Origin: Enoplolaimus lenunculus
Taxonomy: Eukaryota; Nematoda; Enoplea; Enoplida; Thoracostomopsidae
NCBI GenBank assembly: GCA_030248215.1
Contig: JASANG010000225.1
Span: forward strand, 97,599 to 161,598
Direction of reading: 5' to 3'
DNA: 64,000 nt
A program made the position numbers and the translations under genes. Shown piece after piece: positions 36,701-48,700 of this stretch. The notes under the pieces are model-generated. The model was not told where the DNA came from, did no database searches, and saw only the letters and a list, made by a program, of their open reading frames with translations. Numbering within the stretch: position 1 is the stretch's first letter; every line of letters begins with the position of its first letter.

Positions 36701-39700
36701 TCGCACGCAAAAACCCTTCAGCCACCCTAATAATTATTGGAATAATTTAAAAAGTCCTAATTTTGTCTCGTCAATTAAGCAAATATGCAAATTATCTATT
36801 AGCTAACTATTCTATAATCGCCTTTAAAGGTTTGTAGACAATTTATGCTGACTCCTTGCACCCGAAAACCCATTATTGCTGAAATTAGATTGCTTGTAAC
36901 CCTAAAAATTAGTGAAACATTGTAAAAACGCCTAATTTAGGCTAATCAACTATCTTATATGCAAATTATCTATTAACTAACTACTCAATTATTGGTTTCA
37001 GACGTTTGTAAACAATTTATTCAGATTCCTCGCACCACCGAAAAACCTTTTAGTGCTGAAATTATGTTGCTTTTAATCTTAATAATTAGTGAAATATTGT
37101 AAAAAGTCCTCATTTAGGCTTATAAACTGTGCTAATATGCAAATTATCTATTACCTAACTGCTCAATTATCCGTTTTGGAGATTTGTAAACTGTCTACAG
37201 AGATTTCTCGCACCCAAAAAACCTTTAATGCTAAAATTAGATTGCTTCTTCGTTCGTGACGTTTGTTTCGTCGTATCACGCCCAAACGTACGTGGTCGTC
37301 TCGTTTTTGGATTAGCATCTGCGCGAATAGCTGCGGTTCCTAGAATATAGTCCGTACTATGCTATGGGTCCGTCGAAGAACACGGCCTGTTTTCTAGCGT
37401 TTTTACTTACTGAACTCAACCGTTTCACAATTTTACGCTTTCAATGCGAAATATTGTGTTTTGCTTGTTGTTTTTTGTTGTGTTTTATGTTATTTCCACT
37501 TATCCTCAATATATGTAGTTTTATCATATGAAGTTATGAATTTGCTATGCTCTGTGCACAAACTACTACAATGGAGGTACGGTGCGTTTTGTGAGGTTTG
37601 ACCGTGTCGGTGGTATGTTCCCGCAGTACTGTACTGTTTTGACGCATGTTTTGAAATCGGACTGACGGAGAGTGATGGAGTGGGTGCCCCGGACATCATC
37701 GGTATATGTTACGGAACATTTTTCTGTTACGCTGTCAAAAGAATTCTGTGTTCGGAAAGTTTTTTCTTGCCTTCCCTGAAATGTTCTTGGCAGCTCTGCT
37801 AACAATTCCTAGGCAGTTTTGAATGAATAATTTCGAAAAAAACACAAAACTTTTTTGAATGAAATCGTTGTGATGATAGAGTTTGTAATTAGTTTGTAGT
37901 ATGCTAGCTATGAAATTTTCAACACTAAGCAATGTGGTTTCTTTCTAAGAGAAGTGTCACCATGTAAGTGATAATACATTTCTGAGTGGGAGACTAAAAC
38001 GAAAAAGTAACTAATGTAGGTTAAACGAGCATGACCATATCGTAGTCGTAGTAAAAACATTCAAATAATAACGAAAACATTTTCCACATTATCGGTGCTG
38101 GCAGAAGCGACCCACAAACTCCCCAATTGGGCTATCTCGACCCTTGGGGGGCTCACATGTTGGCAAACCAAAATTTTTTCGCGGACTACGAAGTTATAGA
38201 TTTGTGAAATATTTAATTATGAGCCCCCTTGAATGTGTTTAGGTGGGCCCCAGAGTACCCTATTAACGCCGGTTCTGCAGAATATTTGCCTGCGTAACAA
38301 ATACACGCAAAACTAAAACAAATCCTAATTTCTAACGTGTTTTCATATCCCAATCAAGCGTAATAAAGTGGTGTACGGCGGCGAAACTTGCGGTGTCTCT
38401 GAACGCTATGCTGCAACTTCCGCTCTCGATATCCTCGAGAAATAATATATGTCCACAGAAAAATTTCTTTTGCGCTATAAATCTTCTTAATACTCTATTA
38501 ACAAATACTGATTGTGAGGCTGTGGTATACGCTACAGCTGTACTGCGATATTTATTTGTTTCCAATTGTACAATTCTACGCCAAGATGTACCTAGAATTT
38601 ATTTAATATGTAACATTTTTGGGAAAATCGTCTTTTCCTTTGGCTATTTCAGGGGGTTGCGACTGGTAAAATCTGTTCGTAAGCAATAATATGAAAAACG
38701 ACAAACGATTACTTCACTGAAACCTGTTAAAACCTTACTTTGGTGAAAAGTGTCAAAATGTTAACGTCACAATTTACACTATGAAAGTAGCGCTATACTT
38801 GTCGTGCGGTGCCGTCCGCCGCTGTTCTTCGATCTCCGCTGCTGTTTTTCGTTGTCCGCAGCTGTTCTTCGATGTCCGTCGACGTACGTTGTCATCTGTA
38901 AGCGTTGGACACCCTGCAGTATCGTACGAGAATATTTCGCGTACCACCCTGTACGGTAACGGCCGGTGACGGATGATTACGTAGGGCGGCGGATGGCGGC
39001 GAACGGTCGCGTTCAGCGACACACGGCCGCCTACTCCGAGAACGCTGCTGGAAAACATTAAAAAATTTAAACAGTATAGCTTCAACTTTACTTAAACCAC
39101 ATACTGTAAAAATTAGTGATGAGCGGCCGTTATTTTTGCACATCCGAATATCCGGCAATTCTTGTCAATTATAATACCCGGATGTATAATTTTCGGATAT
39201 TTGTATGGATATTTTTCATTTCCGGATTTCCGACGCACCCATTAATAGTAAAAACTACTGGTCATTATTTTAAGCTACGTGAGAAAACAGTAACTGTAGT
39301 TTGAGAATATGATATTCAGTGTGAAACTAAAATGCAAGTTGAAAAATACCTGTACAGTTCATATCTTTTTTCAGAAACGAATTCGTACCAGAGCTAACAA
39401 CCGACGTTTCATTTGTTTCAAGTTACCAGTCGTATACCCCTGATAAGAATTTTTGAATCCTAAATTGACTGACCATGCCTGTAGCCTGATATTAACCATT
39501 TTGCCCAGGGTCGAGTGCAAGTAGAAGGATAGCGGGATATACATCTTCAAAAAATTTCTGGAGACTCAGCTTATAAGCATACTATCAACAGAGTTTATAA
39601 TAATTGTTTATCGGTCCAAATCCTGGTGGGTCCGTTAAAGAGTAGGCTTACATTTTTTACATTTTTTCTTTAGGCTTAGGCTTAGGAATACGCTTTTGCA

Positions 39701-42700
39701 ACGCTTAGGCTTAGGCTTTAAAAGTAACATTTACTATGAACATCGCAAGCTGTGTTTAGTCAAATTATATTTAGTCAAATGATACCTACACAATGCACAG
39801 TTACTTAACAAACGTATGCTCAGCACAATACTCGACCAGAAGGAATAGTTCTATATTAAAACAAAGTCTACAACACAGCAATACTTCTACGGTCGATAGC
39901 GCTAAATAGAATAGAGTTTAGTTTTTCGGTTGCAGATCAGGAAGACGTAAACCTTCTGGATTGCCAAACGATGCAACGAACGATGAGCAAAAAGCAACCG
40001 CTGGCGGTGCTGAAGCGTATGACAAAATTACATCGACAATTTTCAATTTGTTTCGTAATAAAAATGATCAACTTGATGTTGGTGCATTTTTATCGGTAAG
40101 TACTGCTGCAACATGGGTACTGTAGTGACCCGAATAAGAGGATGTAAGGTAATAAGAATGAGGCGGTCCCCATTTTGAGTCCCAATCAATAGGCGTCCGT
40201 ATCCATAATAAGAGTCCGTAAGCGGATAGAGTCTCTAAATCCTAATTAGAGTCCATGAAGGTCAGTTATTCTCAATTGTAGTGCATAAATGACTCCAGGA
40301 CAAAATGAAATTGAGTTTGAATCTTTAAGGCGTACTTAAATTTTGAGAGTACATTCCTAATTATATTCTTGAATGATCGCTCAAGCTATTGACGCAAGAC
40401 AAATAAACGATTAATTCAACGGTAGTTGCAGTACCGGTAGGTCCGTCCTGTTTGGCCCACGTTACTTTTCGGGATGCGCTTACACTAAAAACCGTCCGAT
40501 ATTCAATAATGTTAACAGCAGGGTACAACCGGAGGTTTGCGTCCGGTTCCGCATTCGGCAGCAAATCGACCGGTTTAGGCCACGGTAGAATTTTTGTGGA
40601 GGTTTCGACAATTTCGGTAATAAAATTTGGCATAGTCTTACAAAATTTATGTCTTTGGAACGATCCGTTTTAACGTTTGGCACTATTTTGAAGAAACAAT
40701 TTGCCGATATTTTGTAAAAAATAATCGTAAAACCAATCAATTTAACAGCACACTACAGATATTTGCTAAAAGTAACAAATTAATAAACATCATTGTAACT
40801 GTCTAAACTTCGCCTCACCCCCGCCTTCGGCTCCGGCAAATTTTATTGACCTCCAGCTTCGCCTAGTTTTGTTGATCTCCCTTACAATGTCTTAGGTCTG
40901 CGACGGAACTTATGACTAATATAGTTGTTCCGCTTATTAGTTTCACCTTTGCGCTCCTTTCTTCAACAACTCACGGCCATTCCGTATATTGGCTATCGGG
41001 ACATTTTAACCGGTTTTTTTCTAATTTTAGGCACTTCGGGTATGTGGCATTCAAAAAACAGATCCGCGTCTGGGCGAAATGATGAACAATTTTCACACGG
41101 TGCTGCGGAACTGGAATCCAATGGAGCCAGTTGAAGCGCTACCGGTGAATCGTAAACAGTTTGCCGAGTACGTATAAGTTAATAGTTATATATATCATTT
41201 TGTCCAGTAGCCAACTGCAAGCTTTCTGGGCGAAAATGAGTCCTGCAACCTCCCTTGTCTTCGAAAATAAACAACTTGATACTGCGTTTAATTTTTATTT
41301 TTGGTTGAATCTCACTGTTTCAGTTGCATTCGATGCAACATTGAACTTGTGTCGAAAGTGCTTCAAAATCGACTCGTCATACCAGATTGGCCGCTGTTCA
41401 CTGCTCACATTTACAATCTGTACACAAAGTGTGGCGAGAACCGCGGGGGCAAAGTACGTTGTATAGTGTTGTGATTCAAACTTTCAAATTTGTAACTCAG
41501 CAAATATTTGCAATTAGCCTATGTTCTAAAGATTCGTCTTGAAATTGTTGAATCCAGCCCTGTAGCCAGTTCACCTTTGCTAGATGGGCTAAAACAATTT
41601 TCAGGAAGGGCATACAAAGGTTTTTGTTGACTTTACAAGTAAGTTTGAAAGTTTTCTACGGGGTAAAGTTTTCCCCGGAGCGGCTGAATCCTCCACTCCA
41701 TTGACAACGGGCCGGGTTCAGCCTTTTTAGTTAGTTGATGATTAAGTCTTCTAACGGCAGAATAAGTGAATTTTATATTTAGAAACTTTCAAATACTACG
41801 TCTGTGATGCCGTCTGGTGTAATTTACTACTGTGTTGTAATCGTAATTTGTTGATGCCATTGTTCTTTTGTTTAGTGCTTTTCCAAACAGGAGATTCGAT
41901 GAACCTTTTTTAAATTTTTAAAAATCATTGTTTTGAGTTCAAAATTTTTTTACTTTATTAATTCAATTTCCAGCTTGCTGACTACATACCGCAGTTAGCT
42001 CGTGTCGATCCGGAACAGTGGGCAGTCGCTGTATGCTCTGTTGACGGACAACGGTACGTTTCAATATTAGCATATTTCCAATACTAATTACTCATCTGAA
42101 GCTTACCACATATCTATATAATTAAAGCTGGAATGACTCACGTTCGTATTTTAATTTTGGGATTGTTCAGTGATAAGAAAAATTGTATGCAAATTGTTCT
42201 GCTTTCGCTAACTCTTGCGCATTGCACAAAGTTGGCTGGCTAGTCTTATTCAGAGCTAAACAGCTGTAAAATGAAGCGCAGGTGCAACACGAATGACACA
42301 ATCATCGTAGACATGATTTACAGTGTAGCGCGGTATTCTGGATTGTGCGTAGCGCTTATCACCAATTAGTAATATTACCTCGAACGAACAAACTGTCAAA
42401 TATCCGTAATCGACATTTTACACAGTGACCGGGTGAATTAATCGCACACCTTTTGCCCAACTTCGGAGCACACGGTTCGATTGTTCAAAACTGACACCGT
42501 CTATCACCAACTGATAATAAGTGCTACACGTAGAATACGGGGAATTGAAACATTTGAAATATTTGCTGATCTTAAAAGCAACGCTTTAGGATACAGGAAC
42601 TGCTTCTTCCATTAAACTCCTGTTTCGGCCACTATGAAAAAGTGTGGGCAAGTCTATCTAGTATATGTACTAGGCCTATATTGTAAAAATAGTCATTTCA

Positions 42701-45700
42701 ACAGGTCACATGTTACCTTCTACTAATTCTTTGAGGTCAAAAAGCTTTTCTCGTTCGTTAATACACTCAGTCAAATAACATCAACAATACCTTCGTGAAA
42801 TGAAATCCCTGACTATGCCACTGTTTGAGCCCTAACGTAGTGGTTTGGGGGTTTTGTTCCAGCTATTCAATTGGTCCAGTGAACGAACCGTTTTGCATCC
42901 AGTCAGGCAGTAAAGCGTTCAACTATGCACTCGCGTTGGATGATTTGGGCGCTGATATTGTGCACAAATTTGTAGGCCAAGAGCCATCGGGCCGTGTATT
43001 TAACGACTTATGCCTTGATTCACAGAGTAAATTCATTGTTTGAACTAGAAAAATTTACTCAACATATGAGCAACATGAAATGTGTTTCATATTTCTATAA
43101 AAGGATAGTAACTAGACGAACACTGTTGTTTTATGTAACCTGAAAAACTATCAAGGAACATTACCGCATGAAATCGTCGCAATCGGTACTTCTTCTAAAA
43201 CATTTTGCGGACGGCAAACCTATTTCAGATTTTTATTGAACGTTTTTCAGATCATTTTATTAAAAAATTTAAATTCAGTCGGGATTTGATTAGTTTAAAA
43301 CTAGTATGTTTGTTTAATATTAATCTTAGACTTAATTGCGATAGGGCATTATCTGTTTGAACTTAATGAAACTTAAAATTTTTTCAACGAATTTGATAAT
43401 TTCTGGCAAAATTCTTATAAGAACATTTTAGAAAATTTCTAGAAAATGGCGAGGTTGCAGAAACATTTCTTGAGTTATAAATATTTTTGCTATTGCAAGA
43501 TTAATGAATATTGCCAGAATCATGTAATTTTTTTGAGATTCTAATTCTGATTCTGATTTTACAGTGAAACGAATAACTCGACTGGCAAATGCGCTTTTAT
43601 AGAAACTTTCGACGCTTAATAAACTTGTTGGTTTTGTCGCTAAGGTCAAAAATCGACTAAAACTCAGAGGTCGACATTAAATTGAGTCGTTTTGTAGTGA
43701 CAATAGCTTATTTAGGAAAGTTTGTAGGCAAACTGGTAGTCAGCATACTAAATCACACCCATGTTCATATAAAGCCCAAAGATAGATTTATTATGTCTTT
43801 TTGGAAAAACTCGAATACAATTCCAAACGTGAAATACAAGTCTTTATGAACAGGATTTCAAGTGAATGTATTTAAAGCTAAATCTTTCCACGTTACAAAA
43901 ATTATTTTGATTTTGAATGAAATAAAACATTTGTTTCTTGCAAAACCAATATTGAACGTGAGAAATTCGAGTTATTTTGCTGTCTGCAATATGTTTTAGA
44001 AGAACTGACCCATGTATAGAACAGGGCCGGATCGTTTTCCGGAGGGGCTATTATAGAGTCAGTTTAAGCTTTAGACTAATTTTTTTTGCTTAGGCTTATG
44101 CTTAGGCTTAGGCTCAGGCTTAGGCTTAGGAATATGCTTATACTACTGTTCCGGCCCTGTTCTATACATGGGCCAAGAACTAATAGTTCGTGTCTAGTTT
44201 TATCCGATTCATAGAAATATGAAACATATCCTATATTGCTCATATGATGAGCAATTTCTTCTAGTTTCAACTTATTTACTATGCTGACGATAAATTCAAC
44301 AGTCTAGAAAACTCTATCAAAAATTATTAAATTCAAATTAAATGGATTGGTTGAAAAAAAACTATTTTTGTTAAATAAGAACCCTCATTAATTAGGTATA
44401 TGTAAACCGATTGTTGGAGCAAAACCAAACATTGGGGTGAAACCAAACGTTGGAGTTAAACCAACCGCTAGGTCGAACCCTACAATTGGGTTGAAACCGT
44501 TCGTTGTGGTGAAACCAATCGTTTGGAAGAAACCAACCGTTTGGAGTAAAACCAAGCGTTGAGACGAAACCAATCGTTGAGGTAAAAGCAACCGTTGTGG
44601 TAAAACCAACTATTGGTTGTAGCCAACCGTTGGTTAAAACAAATCGTTAGGGTGAAACCAACAGTTTCAGGTGTAAAACCAACTGTTGGGGAGAAACCAA
44701 CTGTTGGGGTGAAGCCAGCAGTTGGGTTGAAACCAACAGTTGGGATGAAAACTGCAGTTAAGGTGAGGTGAAACCAACAGATGCGGTGAAATCAGTCGTT
44801 GGCCGAAACCAACTGTTGAAGTCAAACCAATCGGTGAGGTGAAACCAATCGTTAGGGTGAAACCAACCGTTAGAGTCAACACGCGATAACGATGTTTCGT
44901 CTGAATAAACATGGTTATCTACGTATTCATTTCAGATAAACCTCACAATCCCATGATTAACTCAGGTGCCATTATGGTTTGTTCCTTAATAAAGGTAAAT
45001 ATATCGCGTAATTTTGTTAACAATTTTAGTTTTTAGACAGTCTTCAACCAGGTTGTATCTCTGAAAGAAATCTTGATGATTTTTGTTTAATTCTAAGCTG
45101 AAACTGTAATAATTGTGACGCAGTATTCGGAAAATTTGAAAATTTTCCGGAGAATTTGAAATTTTTAGGCGAATTGAAGAATTTTTGAGAGAATTGGAGA
45201 ATTTTAGTTGACAAGTGAATATTAAACAAAAAAATTAGAAAAAAGGGTGTTTTCATCGGCACGGAGTGAAGTGAAGAGGTAATAATTAATTTATATTCTA
45301 TGGAAATTCCTGTGTATTATGTACTGGTTGAACATGACAGATATGAGCCATTTAACGCTTTCTATTGTACTGGAAAATGATTTGTAAAAAATTCTGCAGT
45401 ACTTAAATTATTAATTTAGTTTAGACCTTAGGCGCGGCAATAAAATTTTCAAATATAAGTATTTGAAACATTTGTTTGTGGAAAATATAATTTCAAAAGC
45501 GGGTTGTTGTAAAAAGTTATTATTATTTTAAGTGTCTGTAAGATTTGATTTTTTAAATTTGCTCGCGTTCTTTTAGAAAGATGAACCTCCTGCAGAGAGA
45601 TACGACTATGTAAGTTATGTATTGATATTTACGGCTCTTACACAATCCCCCCACATGATTTCGACAATGCTGCGGCCAACGTAGTTCGAGTCCCCGCCAA

Positions 45701-48700
45701 ACCCGAAAACTGGGCCCCCGGACAAGGTTCGATTTTTAGCACATTGCCTCAGATCATGACATCGAACGTTATTAAAAGTATACCACAACCTTTAATTTAC
45801 TTTTCTGTACAAATGCAGTCATAAACTGCAGGGACCGGGTCTTGGAACGATTTCGCAGTGCGGTGAAAATAACATAGTTAAAGGCACCAAAAGTGCTGCG
45901 AAACTAATTGTAAAAATTTTTCGAAATATATCATTTACAGAAACTGCTAAATTCTAATCAAGCGCAGTATATTTGCCGGTCGTAAAGAGATTTCTGCGAA
46001 ACTTAAATTAGATGCCTGTAAATTCATAAATAATCAAGTGGTGTTGATCTGATATAGGATGACGCTATACTTGTCATGCGGCGCAGTCCAGTGCTGTTCG
46101 TGATCATACGGTATCGTAGGTGAGTAACTCACATAAGTACGATACCGCAAGGTGACGTACAGGGACGGGCAAATCCGTACGGTGATGGACGGTGCCGGAT
46201 ATCGCAAAAGTATATCGTTAACATCACGCATATTGGTATCGGCATCGGTATCAGTATTTTTGGGACAATCTCGTTGTCTATGCTTTTAAAAGAATTTTCG
46301 CTTGGGTTTGCACTTTCTTATTAAGAATTGTACACAATTTCACAAACATAATTCTGCCGCAAAAATACCCTAATTGGTCCGTTTAGGCGATAAGAACTGC
46401 ACAATTCAACATTTAACGTTAACTGAAACATTTTCAGGTATTACGATATTATAAAGATCTTGCTGGCGGTGAATTTATTGGGTTTAATAATGCTGTGTAA
46501 GTGTTAGTATTACTGGTGAAATCCTACTGCCATGATACTTTTGAAGCCTATGTTTTTTCTGAAAGAGCTCGGGCACCACCCTCAAAACCCATATTTATGC
46601 TGGATCAGTTGGGAATGCTTTGCAGCTGTCCTGGTAGTCCCAACAAAAATATTTTTATTAGTCCTGGCAGTATGAGAAAAATATAGGTACAGGAGAGGTT
46701 ACCGTTGCACTCTTAAAGGTAACATGGTCCAAACTGATGTTAGAGAATTATTATAGTATTTTCTTGAGTACAGCTGTTTCATCCACTTGTATATTTAGGG
46801 GTGAGAAATTGCTCTAAATGTAAACGCGGTACCAATAGCTCAGACATTCTCTTGCAATTATTATGTTTAGCATGCAGTTTCGGCGAAAATCTTTTTAACC
46901 ATACGCTGTTAGACAAATAAAATACAAAACATGTTAAAACAACTAACTATTTATACCCTTCAGCCTAGTGATGTCTTTGACTTAAATAAATATTAACGGC
47001 CGGAGCAGCCACCCCAAACCCCCCATTTGGGGTCACCCCAAAAACACCCTGTCAAACTAATTAATCAAAAAAATTTGAGAAATACTTTGATCATCGCAAG
47101 AGGGCCCTACTCTGAAATTTCGTCTGTGCCCCCCACCCTAGCCTGCTTCAGCAAACAATGAATGCATAAGAAGTTAAACAATATTAGTTTGTATTTTAGA
47201 TTTCTTTCCGAACGTCGTACTGCCGATCGTAATTTTGCACTCGCGTATTATATGCGCGAAAACCGTTGTTTTCCCGAAGGGTTTGACCTTCAAGAAACGT
47301 TGGATTTTTATTTTCAAGTAAGTTTGCTCAAATCTGAACTTGGAACAACGCTTGAATAGAAAACTTGCTTTAAGTCTAATTTCGCTCAGAGAAGAGGTAG
47401 AAAGAAGCACCTTTAATCGTATTAAACCAGAAAGAATGTTTCAAATTTTAGTAATGTCTTTGTGTTAAACGCCGACTCTGATATATCTGACAGACCGTGA
47501 GCTTCAGACTTAGACTCAGATGTATGCAGCATGTTAAAGCTTTAGATTTTGAAACACACGTTTTGTCTTTATATACCGCTTTTTATGATTAGTTCAGGCT
47601 TTGCGATATCAACAAAAATTCCATGTTAGTACACTAATAAAGCCTCGCCGACTTTAAACTAAAACATAGTCAAGCTGTGATTGCGGGTCTACATTTAACA
47701 GCTATACGCGGACGGCACTCTTTAATCCAAAATAATTCACGTCGGCCAGGTTAAGACGCAACTTTGTGGAACCATCCGTAGCGGTTTGTTAATTCTACGA
47801 TTCAGGTCAACTAGTGGTTCTTTCGGCACAGGCCCCTAATACTTAACTGTATGTTTCAGTACGCCATTGTTTAGAAAATGTGTTTGCAGGCTCGTAACCA
47901 GCTCACTTCGCTAGACGGAGCTAAACATATTTTAGCAGGGGAATACAAAAGTTTTTACTGATCTACAAGTAGAGTTGAAAATTTATAGGAGGTGCCAAAA
48001 TTTTTCCTCCACTGAAGGGCTTGAACCCTCCTTTAGAGTACGGACTCGTGTGTTTGATAGCAATAGTCAGACAAAAATAAATCATTTTCGTTGCATACAC
48101 GAAAACTGCTGTGGTTTTGTAGCTTTGCTCAGTCGAAGTCACTGCAGATTCTGGTGCTGTAATGGCTGCGTGTCTTGCAAACGGTGGATTTTGTCCAATT
48201 ACAGGTGAACGCGTCATTGAACCGTCGTGCGTTCGTGATGTGTTATCACTCATGTATAGTTGTGGCATGTACGATTACTCTGGACAGTTTGCGTTTAAGG
48301 TATATATTTTAATTCATATAGTAGCGCGGATACTCCGCGAATTTTTTTCTCGAGACCGGGCCATTAATATAATACACACATTTATATATATGTATATATT
48401 TTAGTTCTGTTTGACTCAAACCATTTCTCTTTAAGAGTTCTCTTCCGGGATCGCGTTTACCTTAGTGTAAACTACGGTAAATTATCATTGTAGACGAATA
48501 TAAAATTATCGTTTTATTACACTGCATTCAAGAACCAGAAACTCACTATAATAGAAAACTGTTATGCTCAAAACTTCGCACCGAGTCAATGTGACATGCG
48601 TATCCGCATTCGAACGCTACACTGGCGTCTATTTTATCTAAATTCAGCTGTTACTTTTCTAATTAACTCGACCGTGTATAGTGTTATGCTTAAAATTTTA

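Larger units (their letters stand above)
34483..39935. other. 5.5-kb glutaminase intron
   Basis: Besides the repeats listed separately, there is an open stretch with a donor at 35638-35719 that could encode about 27 residues ([16 protein letters not shown]). Its start phase does not fit the exon ending at 34482, although its end phase would fit the exon at 39936. It might be part of an alternative 5' exon, or chance. Nothing else coding was recognised. Confidence 0.4.

Noticed and set aside
44388-44912. Minus-strand frames with a Gly-Phe-Thr-Pro-Thr-Val repeat
   Set aside because: They translate an 18-bp minisatellite in an intron; open frame follows from the unit length.
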